A stretch of 63,987 nt of DNA from JAGRGG01 sp965217265 (GTDB lineage: Bacteria; Pseudomonadota; Alphaproteobacteria; Geminicoccales; Geminicoccaceae): the NCBI GenBank assembly GCA_965217265.1, contig CBDCHP010000008.1, positions 1-63,987 of the forward strand, given 5' to 3'. The notes below the pieces were generated by a model. The model worked only from the letters and a program-made list of their open reading frames with translations. It made no database searches and was not told the origin of the DNA. This document shows positions 24,577 through 34,189 of the stretch, one piece after another. A program made the position numbers and the translations under genes. Every line of letters begins with the position of its first letter. The stretch's first letter is position 1.

Positions 24577-24591
24577 ATATTTTGCCCTATT

Positions 24592-26028
24592 TTACCTTTC
24601 CACCCCCCGCACCTCATGCCCCGCCTTCCACGTCCCTATCGCCTTCTGCGCCGGGTTCATCGGCGGGCGTGCCACGAACCGCCCGTGTCCCTTCGGCCCC
24701 TGCGTCTCGCCGGGCTTGTACACCACCTTCCCCCGCGCGATCGTCAGCGCCGGCAGGCCCGTCACGTCCATGCCCTCGAAGACGTTGTAGTCGATCGTCG
24801 AGACCTGGGACTTGGCGCTGATCGTCTTGCCGGCTTCCGGGTCCCAGACGACGATGTCGGCGTCGCTGCCCGCGGCGATGACGCCCTTTTGCGGGTAGAC
24901 GTTGAGGATCTTGGCGATGTTGGCCGAGGTGACGGCGACGAACTCGGACGGGGTGAGCCTGCCGCTGCGGACGCCGTGGGTCCACAGGACCGGCATCCGG
25001 TCTTCGAGGCCGCCGGTGCCGTTCGGGATCAAGGTGAAGTCGTCCTTGCCGGCGCGCTTCTGCTCGGTCGTGAAGACGCAGTGGTCGGTGGCGACGACCT
25101 GGAGCGAGCCCGACTGGAGGCCGTGCCAGAGGTGCTCCTGGTGCTTCTTGTCGCGAAAGGGGGGCGACATGACCCGCCGCGCGGCGTGGTCCCAGTCGGG
25201 GTTGAAGTACTCGCCCTCGTCCAGGGTCAGGTGCTGGATCAGCGGCTCGCCGTAGACACGGCTACCCCTGGCGCGGGCGCGGATGATCGCCTCGTGCGCG
25301 GGGATGCACGACGTGTGGACGATGTAGAGGGCGCAGCCGGCCGCCTCGGCCATGACGCAGGCGCGGTTAGCGGCCTCGCCCTCGACCTCGGGCGGGCGCG
25401 AGAAGGCGTGCCCCTCCGGGCCGGTGATGCCTCTAGCCATCAAGTCGGCCTGCGTCTGCGCCACCATGTCGCCGTTCTCGGCGTGGACCAGCGCCGTCGC
25501 CCCCAGTTCGGCGCAGCGCTTGAACGAGTGGAACATCTGGCCGTCGTCGACCATCAAGGCGCCCTTGTAGGCCATGAAGTGCTTGAAGGTGTTGATCCCG
25601 CGCCCGACGACCGCCGCCATCTCCTCCTTGACCTGATCCGACCACCACGTGATCGCCATGTGGTAGGAATAGTCGCAGCAGGCAATGCCGGCCTTGTCGT
25701 CCCAGATTTTCAGCGCCTCCATCAGCGACTGTCCCTGCCCCGGCAGGCAGAAATCGACCAGGAAGGTGGTGCCGCCGGCGAGCGCCGCGCGCGTGCCGGA
25801 CTCGAAGTCGTCGGCCGAGAACGTGCCCATGAAGGGCATTTCCATGTGCGTGTGCGGGTCGATGCCGCCCGGCATGACGTAAGCCCCGCCGGCGTCGATC
25901 ACCGCGACGCCCGAGGGCGCTTCGAGGTCGGCGCCGACGGCGACGATCTTGCCCTCGTCGACGAGAACGTCGGCCCTCGTCTCGGTGTCGGCGTTGACGA
26001 CCGTGCCGCCCTGGATCAACAGGCTCAT
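24592..26028 (-). CDS. hydA: Dihydropyrimidinase / D-hydantoinase
   Basis: 478-residue cyclic amidohydrolase that opens dihydrouracil or dihydrothymine rings. Binuclear-metal ligands are in GGIDPHTHMEMPFMG near residue 57 and in later histidines (LVHAENGDM, IVHTSCIPAHE). The carboxylated lysine is in FKHFMAYKGALMVDDG. VVATDHCVFTTEQK is also typical. Second step of the reductive pyrimidine pathway, following PreTA. Upstream lies element copy B and then the permease, all on the same strand. Could also act on other hydantoins. Confidence 0.92.
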   Translation of the reverse strand: MSLLIQGGTVVNADTETRADVLVDEGKIVAVGADLEAPSGVAVIDAGGAYVMPGGIDPHTHMEMPFMGTFSADDFESGTRAALAGGTTFLVDFCLPGQGQSLMEALKIWDDKAGIACCDYSYHMAITWWSDQVKEEMAAVVGRGINTFKHFMAYKGALMVDDGQMFHSFKRCAELGATALVHAENGDMVAQTQADLMARGITGPEGHAFSRPPEVEGEAANRACVMAEAAGCALYIVHTSCIPAHEAIIRARARGSRVYGEPLIQHLTLDEGEYFNPDWDHAARRVMSPPFRDKKHQEHLWHGLQSGSLQVVATDHCVFTTEQKRAGKDDFTLIPNGTGGLEDRMPVLWTHGVRSGRLTPSEFVAVTSANIAKILNVYPQKGVIAAGSDADIVVWDPEAGKTISAKSQVSTIDYNVFEGMDVTGLPALTIARGKVVYKPGETQGPKGHGRFVARPPMNPAQKAIGTWKAGHEVRGVER

Positions 26029-26052
26029 GACGTTCGCTCCTTGGTTTAAGTT

Positions 26053-26200
26053 ACGCTTCGCGTGCGCTGACGCGCGGTCTTTTTTTCTTCTTTTTTGCTA
26101 GTTGTCCGAGGCTGGCCCTCGGCGGCGTGGCCAATCCCCACCGTTAACACTTGCAAAAAGAAAGAAAAAAGGCCGCGCGCCTAGCGCACGCGAAGCGTTC
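26053..26200 (+). repeat. Dispersed ~150-bp inverted-arm element, copy B
   Basis: Starts ACGCTTCGCGTGCGCTGACG, has a T-rich run to TTTTTTGC, core CCGAGGCTGGCCCTCGG with GTGGCCAATC and GTTAACACTTGC, then an A-rich run and a GCGCACGCGAAGCGTTC end. Placed between two same-strand genes: 4 bp past the permease stop and about 25 bp before the dihydropyrimidinase start. It would lie within any shared transcript. Confidence 0.88.
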
Positions 26201-26204
26201 ATCA

Positions 26205-27707
<1,503 letters not shown>

Positions 27708-27737
27708 CCCGTCAATCTCCGCTTAGATATATGCGCT

Positions 27738-28994
27738 TCATTCGGTCTCGCCCGCCTTGGCGACGACGGCGCGGAGCAGCACGTTGGCGCCGGCCGTGGC
27801 CCAGTCCTGGGTGATGTCCTCGACCTCGTTGTGGCTGATCCCGTCCTTGCAGGGGCAGAACACCATCGCCGTCGGCGCCACCTGCGCGATGTAGCAGGCG
27901 TCGTGCCCGGCGCCCGAGACGATGTCGCGATGGGCGTAGCCGAGATCCTCGGCCGCTTGGCGCACGAGCCCGACGCAGGCTTCGTCGAAGTGCGTCGGGG
28001 CGTAGTAGAAGATCTGCTCCAGCTTCTTGTCCAGCTTCATCGCCTCGCAGATCTCGGCGACCCCCTTCTCCAGCGCCTCGCCCATGCCCTTCAAGACGTC
28101 GTCGTCCGGGTGGCGGAAGTCGACCGCGAGGAAGACCCGGCCCGGGATGACGTTGCGCGAGTTGGGGTGGACGTTGACCATGCCGACCGTGCCGACGGCG
28201 ACGGGCGCCCTGTCCAGCGCGATCTTGTTGACCAACTCGATAATCTTGGCGGCGCCCAGGAGCGCGTCGCGGCGGACCGCCATCGGCGTCGGGCCAGCGT
28301 GGCTCTCAAAGCCGGTCAGTTCGATCTCGTACCAGCGCTGGCCTTGCCCGTCGGTGACGACGCCGATCGTCTTGCCCTCGTCTTCGAGGATCGGCCCCTG
28401 CTCGATGTGGTATTCGAAGAAGGCGTGGTACTTGCGCTCCCCCACCTTCTCGTCGCCCTTGAAGCCGATCCGCTCCAGTTCGTCGCCCAGGCTCTTGCCG
28501 TCCCGGTCCTTGCGACCGTAGGCGAAGTCCTGGTCGAACACCCCGGCGAACACGCCCGAGGAGACCATCGCCGGGGCGAAACGCGAGCCCTCCTCGTTGG
28601 TCCAGTTGATGATCTCGATCGGCCGCTCGGTCTGGTAGTCGAGGTCGTTCAAGGTCCGCACCAGTTCCAAGGCCGAGAGCACGCCGAGCACGCCGTCGAA
28701 CTTGCCGCCGGTCGGCTGCGTGTCGAGGTGCGAGCCGGCCGCGACCGGAGCCAAGTCGTCGCGCTTGCCCTTGCGCCTCGCGAACATGTTGCCCATCGAA
28801 TCGACCGCGACGGTGAGGCCCGCCTCCTCGCACCAGCGGCGGAACAGCTCGCGCCCCTCTTTGTCGCCGTCGCTCAGCGTCAGCCGGCAATTGCCGCCCT
28901 TCTCGGTGGCGTCGATCTCGTGCATCTCCATGATCGAATCCCACATCCGCTGCGGGTTGATCTGAAGGTTGCTCGCCGTCTGCTCGGCCGCCAT
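27738..28994 (-). CDS. Zn-dependent beta-ureidopropionase / N-carbamoyl amino acid amidohydrolase
   Basis: 418-residue M20-type amidase. It hydrolyses N-carbamoyl-beta-alanine to beta-alanine, CO2 and ammonia, the third step of reductive pyrimidine catabolism. Metal-binding segments: AAGSHLDTQPTGGKFDGVLG, WTNEEGSRFAP and SGAGHDACYIAQVAPTAMVF. YHAFFEYHIEQGPILEDEGK is typical of the hydantoinase/carbamoylase subfamily. Start at 28994 (MAAEQTAS) has AGAGGAAG upstream and is preferred over 29051. Confidence 0.92.
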   Translation of the reverse strand: MAAEQTASNLQINPQRMWDSIMEMHEIDATEKGGNCRLTLSDGDKEGRELFRRWCEEAGLTVAVDSMGNMFARRKGKRDDLAPVAAGSHLDTQPTGGKFDGVLGVLSALELVRTLNDLDYQTERPIEIINWTNEEGSRFAPAMVSSGVFAGVFDQDFAYGRKDRDGKSLGDELERIGFKGDEKVGERKYHAFFEYHIEQGPILEDEGKTIGVVTDGQGQRWYEIELTGFESHAGPTPMAVRRDALLGAAKIIELVNKIALDRAPVAVGTVGMVNVHPNSRNVIPGRVFLAVDFRHPDDDVLKGMGEALEKGVAEICEAMKLDKKLEQIFYYAPTHFDEACVGLVRQAAEDLGYAHRDIVSGAGHDACYIAQVAPTAMVFCPCKDGISHNEVEDITQDWATAGANVLLRAVVAKAGETE

Positions 28995-29150
28995 GCGCTC
29001 TTCCTCTCGGTTCGTTGCGTGGATGCTACGAAGCCGGCGGGGGGTCGTCAACGGGGGGCTGGTGGCGTCGCGCTACGGCGAGTGACCCGACACGGGCGCT
29101 TGCGAGAAGCCTCGGCGAAGCATTAAGGTAAACGCCTTTGGGAGAATGGC

Positions 29151-29351
29151 ATGATACCGCGCTATCACATCAACCTGTTTTGGTCGGACGAGGACCAGTG
29201 CTGGTTGGCCGATGTACCCGACCTATGCTGCTGTACCGCCCACGGCGATACGCCGGAAGAGGCCGTGCGCGAGGTGCGCGAGGCGATGACGCTGTGGCTG
29301 GAAAGCGTGAGAGACAGGGACGATCGTGTTCACGAACCACGTTATAGTTAA
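29151..29351 (+). CDS. Orphan HicB-family antitoxin-like protein
   Basis: 66 residues: IPRYHINLFWSDEDQCWLAD, VPDLCCCTAHGDTPEEAVRE and a C-terminus near EPRYS. This is the HicB-like fold that binds and neutralises HicA, or acts alone as a regulator. GGGAGA precedes the ATG. No HicA-like gene is visible within 300 bp on either side, so it is unpaired. It opens the small insertion that separates preTA from the rest of the pyrimidine genes. Confidence 0.75.
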   Translation: MIPRYHINLFWSDEDQCWLADVPDLCCCTAHGDTPEEAVREVREAMTLWLESVRDRDDRVHEPRYS

Positions 29352-29994
29352 CAAGGCACGTGCCGCGATTTTCTCACATGTCAGGAATTGAAGCATAAGG
29401 CAATCTGTTTTGCTAGCATCGCTTTCTGTCATGTTCCTGATGCTGCTCTTTTACTATCCATACCGAGAAATTCTTACCCGTGTCAGGATTACGTGCTAGG
29501 GCGTTTCCCTTCCCCTTCAGATCACGCAGAACATTCACAATCTCAGACTCGTGCCACTCTTTCCTGTACGCAAGCACAAATGCAAGAGCGGAACCCCGAT
29601 AGGTGTCGTTAGGAGCGCTATAGTCGAGGTGTTCAACAGTGCCCTTTGTAGCCCATAAAAATAGGCCAATAGCCTCCGAGTAGTATCGCAGTGTCATTTT
29701 CAGAATCGGATTGATAATTACAATCCAAAAACCGGCGAGCACACCGAAACTTGCCGCAGCCCCTTTCCAAGAGCCGTATTCATATGCGAACAGTAGCCAA
29801 GTAATTGTACACGCTACACCCGTCACAACTCCTACTACAAAAACCGCAAACAGTCTCTGGTGCATGGCATTAATATCAATCTGAACTCAAAAACTGGGGG
29901 GCACGTACCTTATTAACCTTTCATGAGGTGGACTGTCCCGTACAGCGGTTGCGTAAATACTTAAGTTAATAAGGTGCGCGTCCCCGATTTTCCC
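29347..29994. repeat. Three copies of a ~28-bp motif bracketing an inserted ORF
   Basis: Motif GTTAAYAAGG-C/T-RCGYG-YCCCGATTTTC is seen at 29347-29375 (plus), 29890-29916 (minus) and 29965-29994 (plus). The last copy ends next to the preA stop. The first lies at the end of hicB. Copies in opposite orientation flank the membrane-protein ORF at 29413-29865, as expected of a small mobile or REP-type unit. Similarity is by eye, with 3-6 mismatches between copies. Confidence 0.5.
29413..29865 (-). CDS. Two-span membrane protein of unknown function
   Basis: 150 residues: an N-terminal hydrophobic stretch (AVFVVGVVTGVACTITWLLF), a second (AAASFGVLAGFWIVIINPIL), then a soluble C-terminal part with YRGSALAFVLAYRKEWHESE. 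Base composition is lower in GC than the surrounding pyrimidine genes, and it is flanked by the 28-bp motif copies, so it was probably inserted. No family recognised. Confidence 0.55.
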   Translation of the reverse strand: MHQRLFAVFVVGVVTGVACTITWLLFAYEYGSWKGAAASFGVLAGFWIVIINPILKMTLRYYSEAIGLFLWATKGTVEHLDYSAPNDTYRGSALAFVLAYRKEWHESEIVNVLRDLKGKGNALARNPDTGKNFSVWIVKEQHQEHDRKRC

Positions 29995-31305
29995 CTATTC
30001 CGCCGCCTCGGGCACCACGTTCGGGTTGTTCTCGTGCGTCGTCCAGTTGCGGTAGGGGGCGCCCGCCGGCAAGCCGGTGCGGGGGTCGGTGCCCTGGGTC
30101 AGGTGCTCCATCGTGATGCAGTTCTCGACCGGGCAGACGCCGACGCACAAGTTGCAGCCGACGCACTCCGCGTCGATCACCTCGAAGTGACGCCTGCCGT
30201 CCTTCTCCTTGGTGATCGCCTGGTGCGAGGTGTCCTCGCAGGCGATGTGGCAGCGGCCGCAGGAGATGCACAGGTCCTGATCGATCCTCGCCTTCACGAC
30301 GTAGTTGAGGTCGAGGTACTGCCAGTCGGTGACGTTGGGCACGGCCGTGCCGACGAAGTCGTCGACGGTGCGGTAGCCCTTCGCGTCCATCCAGTCGGAC
30401 AGGCCGCGCGCCATCTCGTCGACGATCTTGAAGCCGTAGGTCATCGCGGCGGTGCAGACCTGCACGGTGCCGCAGCCGAGCGCCATGTACTCGGCGGCGT
30501 GGCGCCACGTCTCGATCCCGCCGATGCCCGAGATCGGCATTCCGCGCGTTTCGGGGTCGCGGGCGATCTCGGCCACCATGTTGAGCGCGATCGGCCGCAC
30601 CGCCGGGCCGCAGTAGCCGCCGTGCGTGCCCTTGCCGCCGGTGTGGGGGCTGGGCGCCATCGCGTCGAGGTCGACGGCCATGATCGAGTTGATCGTGTTG
30701 ATGAGCGAGACGGCGTCGGCCCCGCCCCGCCTCGCCGCTTGTGCCGGCTTCCTCACGTCGCTGACGTTGGGGGTCAGCTTGACGATGACCGGCATCCGGG
30801 TGTGCTGCTTGCACCAGTGCGCCACCATCTCGACGTACTCGGGCACCTGCCCCACGGCCGAGCCCATGCCGCGCTCGGACATGCCGTGCGGGCAGCCGAA
30901 ATTGAGCTCGATCCCGTCCGCGCCCGTCTCCTCGACGAGCGGCAGGATCTTCTGCCAAGCCGCCTCCTCGCAAGGCACCATGAGCGAGACGATCATCGCC
31001 CGGTCGGGGTAGTCGCGCTTGACCGCCTTGATCTCGCGCAGATTGACGTCGAGCGGCCGGTCGGTGATCAATTCGATGTTGTTGAAGCCGATGACACGGC
31101 GGTCGCCGTCGTGCAGGACGCCGTAGCGCGGGCCGTTGACGTTGACGACCGGCGGGTCCTCGCCCAGCGTCTTCCAGACGACGCCGCCCCAGCCGGCCTT
31201 GAAGGCGCGGCGGACGTTGTACTCCTTGTCGGTCGGCGGGGCCGAGGCGAGCCAGAACGGGTTCGGCGAAGCGATGCCGAGGAAGTTGGTGCGAAGGTCG
31301 GCCAT
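29995..31305 (-). CDS. preA: NAD-dependent dihydropyrimidine dehydrogenase subunit PreA
   Basis: 436 residues. With PreT it reduces uracil and thymine to the dihydro forms. An FMN-binding dihydroorotate-dehydrogenase-like barrel (residues 1-320: FLGIASPNPFWLASAPPTD, ELNFGCPHGMSERGMGSAVG with the active-site Cys, ISGIGGIETWRHAAEYM) is followed by two 4Fe-4S motifs, CISCGRCHIAC and CVGCNLCVGVC. Lies 11 bp after preT. Confidence 0.96.
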   Translation of the reverse strand: MADLRTNFLGIASPNPFWLASAPPTDKEYNVRRAFKAGWGGVVWKTLGEDPPVVNVNGPRYGVLHDGDRRVIGFNNIELITDRPLDVNLREIKAVKRDYPDRAMIVSLMVPCEEAAWQKILPLVEETGADGIELNFGCPHGMSERGMGSAVGQVPEYVEMVAHWCKQHTRMPVIVKLTPNVSDVRKPAQAARRGGADAVSLINTINSIMAVDLDAMAPSPHTGGKGTHGGYCGPAVRPIALNMVAEIARDPETRGMPISGIGGIETWRHAAEYMALGCGTVQVCTAAMTYGFKIVDEMARGLSDWMDAKGYRTVDDFVGTAVPNVTDWQYLDLNYVVKARIDQDLCISCGRCHIACEDTSHQAITKEKDGRRHFEVIDAECVGCNLCVGVCPVENCITMEHLTQGTDPRTGLPAGAPYRNWTTHENNPNVVPEAAE

Positions 31306-31316
31306 GATGCCCTCTC

Positions 31317-32672
31317 CTATTCGGCGGCCAGCGCCGGTTGCAGCGCCGCGTCGATCGAGGCTGCGGCGCGCTTGCCGTCCTCGACCGCCCAGACGGTGAG
31401 GTCCGAGCCGGTGAGGGCGCAGTCGCCCCCGGCCCAGACGCCCGGCACCGAGGTGCGGCGCTCGGAATCGACCTTGAGCTTGCCGCGCTCGGTCGTGAAG
31501 CCGGCACCGCCCAGGCCGGCCGCGTCGAGCGTCTGGCCGATCGCCTTCAAGACCGTGTCGGCCGGCAGGGTGAAGGTCTCGCCCGTGCCCTTGAGACTGC
31601 CGTTCAAGGCCGTGCGCTCGAAGGTGACGCCGGTAAGCCGGTTGCCCTCGGCTTCGAGCCGGACCGGCCGCGCCCAGTGGCGGATGACGACGCTCTTCAC
31701 CTTGGCGAGGTCCTGCTCGTAGGTCGAGGCCGGCATCTGCTCGGGCCCCCGGCGGTAGACGATCGTCACTTCCTCGGCGCCCAGGAGCTTCGATTGCACG
31801 GCGGCGTCGACCGCCGTCATCCCGCCGCCGATCACGACGACGCGCCGCCCGACCGGGAGCGCGCCCAGATCCTCGCTCTGGCGGAGTTCCGCGATCCAGT
31901 CCACCGCGTCCAGGACGCCCTCGATCCTGTCCTCACCCTCGAAACCGAGGTCGTTCGTGCCGGGCAGACCGATGCCCAGGAACACGGCGTCGAACTCGCG
32001 CTGGAGCGTGTCGAGGTCGAGATCCTGGCCGAGTGCCTGATCGTAGCGGACCTCGATCCCGCCGATCGAGAGGACGAAGTCGACCTCCTTCTGGGCGAAG
32101 TCGTTCACGGTCTTGTAGGCGGCGATGCCGTACTCGTTCAGCCCGCCGGGCTTGGGGTTGGCGTCGAAGATCACGACGCCGTGTCCGCGCCGGCCGAGCG
32201 CGTGGGCGCAGGACAGGCCGGCGGGACCGGCACCCACGACGGCGATCCGCCGCCCAGTAGCCGGCGCCCGCACGAACGGCTGGCCCGGCTCGTCCGCCAT
32301 GTAGGCGTCGGTGGCGTAGCGCTGCAACATGCCGATCCTGACCGGCTTGCCCTCCTGCGCGACGCGAACGCAAACCTCCTCGCACAAGGTCTCGGTCGGG
32401 CAGACCCTGGCACACATGCCGCCTAGGATGTTGGCCTCGAAGATCGACTTCGCCGCGCCCTTGGGATTGGACGCACCGATCTGGCGGATGAAGAGCGGAA
32501 TGTCGATCCGGGTCGGACAGGCGTTCATGCAGGGCGCGTCGAAGCAGAACAGGCACCGGTCCGCCTCGGTCAACGCCTCGCCGCGGGTCAAGGGCGGGTG
32601 CAGGTCGGCGAAGTTCTCGGCCAGACGCGCCTCGGGCAGCCGCCCGGCGCGCACGTCGTCAGTCTCGTCCAT
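31317..32672 (-). CDS. preT: Dihydropyrimidine dehydrogenase subunit PreT (NAD(P)H/FAD, Fe-S)
   Basis: 451 residues. An N-terminal GltD-like iron-sulfur domain (CLFCFDAPCMNACPTRIDIP; CARVCPTETLCEEVC) is followed by two Rossmann domains, VVGAGPAGLSCAHALGRRGH (FAD) and VVIGGGMTAVDAAVQ (NAD(P)H), and a closing GVWAGGDCALTGSDLTVWAV. It passes electrons to PreA. Start at 32672 (MDETDDVRAG) is preferred over 32711. First gene of the pyrimidine series, with element copy C just upstream. Confidence 0.95.
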   Translation of the reverse strand: MDETDDVRAGRLPEARLAENFADLHPPLTRGEALTEADRCLFCFDAPCMNACPTRIDIPLFIRQIGASNPKGAAKSIFEANILGGMCARVCPTETLCEEVCVRVAQEGKPVRIGMLQRYATDAYMADEPGQPFVRAPATGRRIAVVGAGPAGLSCAHALGRRGHGVVIFDANPKPGGLNEYGIAAYKTVNDFAQKEVDFVLSIGGIEVRYDQALGQDLDLDTLQREFDAVFLGIGLPGTNDLGFEGEDRIEGVLDAVDWIAELRQSEDLGALPVGRRVVVIGGGMTAVDAAVQSKLLGAEEVTIVYRRGPEQMPASTYEQDLAKVKSVVIRHWARPVRLEAEGNRLTGVTFERTALNGSLKGTGETFTLPADTVLKAIGQTLDAAGLGGAGFTTERGKLKVDSERRTSVPGVWAGGDCALTGSDLTVWAVEDGKRAAASIDAALQPALAAE

Positions 32673-32738
32673 GCTCTCCCCCGCACGCATTTCGATGCGC
32701 CGTTCGATCAAATTCGGTCGGCCCGGTCAAGCGGGGTT

Positions 32739-32886
32739 GAATGCTTCGCGTCGCCTGCGGTGGGCTTTCTCTTCTCTTTTTTTGCAAGTGTTAACCTAGG
32801 AGCTTGGCCACGACGCCGAGGGCCAGCCTCGGACAAAGATGAAAAGAAGAAAAAAGCCCGCGCGGCAGCGCACGCGCCAGCGTTAA
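32739..32886 (-). repeat. Dispersed ~150-bp inverted-arm element, copy C (opposite orientation)
   Basis: Read on the minus strand it starts TTAACGCTGGCGCGTGCGCT, has the core TTGTCCGAGGCTGGCCCTCG with GTGGCCAAGC and GTTAACACTTGC, and ends GGCGACGCGAAGCATTC. Unlike the other copies it lies between divergent genes, upstream of both preT and the small lipoprotein, so terminator function cannot be its only role. The remaining 32673-32980 sequence shows nothing else. Confidence 0.88.
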
Positions 32887-32980
32887 CCGCACCGCCATAC
32901 CAACGGCCGCACTGCCGCCAGGACCGGCCGACGGCGGCGGCGCATGGGCTAAGGTTACGGCCCCGTTAGGAGAACCGCCC

Positions 32981-33169
32981 ATGCGCCCCGCCCTCGTCCT
33001 CATCGCCCTCGCGACGCTCGCCGGTTGCGGCGGCAAGCATGATCCCGTGCCCGTCGTCTGGTGCTACCAGACCCTGGCCGACCCCGCCTGCTACGCCGAG
33101 CCCGACGTGGGCCGCGAGGGGCGCCTGATCGGCGTCTACCCGGTCTACGACGGGCTGGAGCCCGGATGA
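32981..33169 (+). CDS. Small lipoprotein of unknown function
   Basis: 62 residues. The N-terminus MRPALVLIALATLAGCGG carries a lipobox (LAGC, Cys16), predicting a mature lipid-anchored peptide of about 47 residues with two more cysteines (WCYQTLADPACYAEPD). AGGAGAA precedes the ATG. The WCYxTLxxxxCY pattern resembles small lipoproteins seen in alphaproteobacteria. Converges on the pirin gene, 6 bp away. Confidence 0.7.
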   Translation: MRPALVLIALATLAGCGGKHDPVPVVWCYQTLADPACYAEPDVGREGRLIGVYPVYDGLEPG

Positions 33170-33175
33170 GGGCGC

Positions 33176-34093
33176 TCAGCGCTCCGGCAGCGGGATGAAC
33201 TCGCTCTCCCCCGGCACGGCCGGGAACAGGCCCGCCTTCCAGCGCTCCTTGGCCGCCTCGATCCGCTCCCGGCTCGACGCGACGAAGTTCCACCAGATGT
33301 AGCGCGGCCCGTCGAGCGGCTCCCCGCCGACGAGCATCAGGCGCGCGTCGGCCGTCGCCTCGATCGCGATCGGCCGGCCCGGCTTGAAGACGAGCAGTTG
33401 CGCCTCGCTAAAGTCGTGGCCGTCGGTGCGCAGCGCACCCGAGATCAGGTAGGCGGCGCGGTCCTCCATCGCGGCCGGCAGTTCGAGCTTGGCGCCGGCT
33501 TGCATCGTGACGTCGGCGCAGACCGGGTCGCCGTGCGTCTCGACCTTCGAGGTCAGGCCGAAGAGCGAGCCTAGGATGACGCGCGCGTGCACCCCCTCGC
33601 CCTCGCTCTCGGGCAAATCGGCGGCGCCCGTGTGGCTGAAGCCCGGCTCCGCGTCCTCGGCGGCCCTGGGCAGCGCCACCCAGGCCTGGAGGCCGAACAG
33701 CTTGTCGCCGATCGCATTCTTGGCCTTGGAGGTGCGCTCGGAGTGGACGACGCCCTCGCCCGCCGTCATCCAGTTGACGTCGCCCGGCACGATCTCCGCC
33801 TCGGTGCCGAGGCTGTCCTTGTGCATGATGCGGCCGTCGAGGAGGCAGGTGACGGTCGCGAGCCCGACGTGCGGGTGCGGCCGGACTTCGAGCGTCTCGG
33901 GCTTGAGGATCTCGGCCGGCCCCATCTGGTCGAAGAAGATGAACGGCCCGACGGTCTTGCGCTCGGTCGAGGGCAGCACACGGCCGACGCTGAAGCCGTC
34001 GCCCAGATCGCGCACGCGCGGGAAGAGAATCGTCTCGATCCCCTCGGGGCAGGCCTCCTGCGCGGCGGGATCGGCGCTCGGCAGCCGACTCAT
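33176..34093 (-). CDS. Pirin family protein
   Basis: 305-residue two-cupin protein. The metal-binding N-terminal cupin is clear: RPHPHVGLATVTCLLDGRIM with its His ligands and WMTAGEGVVHSERT. The C-terminal domain includes ELPAAMEDRAAYLISGALRT. Pirins are Fe-binding proteins, some with quercetinase activity, others regulatory. Start at 34093 (MSRLPSADPAAQ) is chosen over 34138. Confidence 0.92.
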   Translation of the reverse strand: MSRLPSADPAAQEACPEGIETILFPRVRDLGDGFSVGRVLPSTERKTVGPFIFFDQMGPAEILKPETLEVRPHPHVGLATVTCLLDGRIMHKDSLGTEAEIVPGDVNWMTAGEGVVHSERTSKAKNAIGDKLFGLQAWVALPRAAEDAEPGFSHTGAADLPESEGEGVHARVILGSLFGLTSKVETHGDPVCADVTMQAGAKLELPAAMEDRAAYLISGALRTDGHDFSEAQLLVFKPGRPIAIEATADARLMLVGGEPLDGPRYIWWNFVASSRERIEAAKERWKAGLFPAVPGESEFIPLPER

Positions 34094-34189
34094 CGCCTCA
34101 TCCTCCGTTGGGGGTGTTGCCGAGGAGGATGGCCGCACCGAGGGTCCGAGGCAAGCGCGCCGCCGGAAACACAGCGTTCCCGGCGGCGG

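Noticed and set aside
29138..29347. Alternative ORF in another frame over hicB
   Set aside because: The 29151 frame gives a recognisable HicB domain with a ribosome-binding site; the other is compositionally random.
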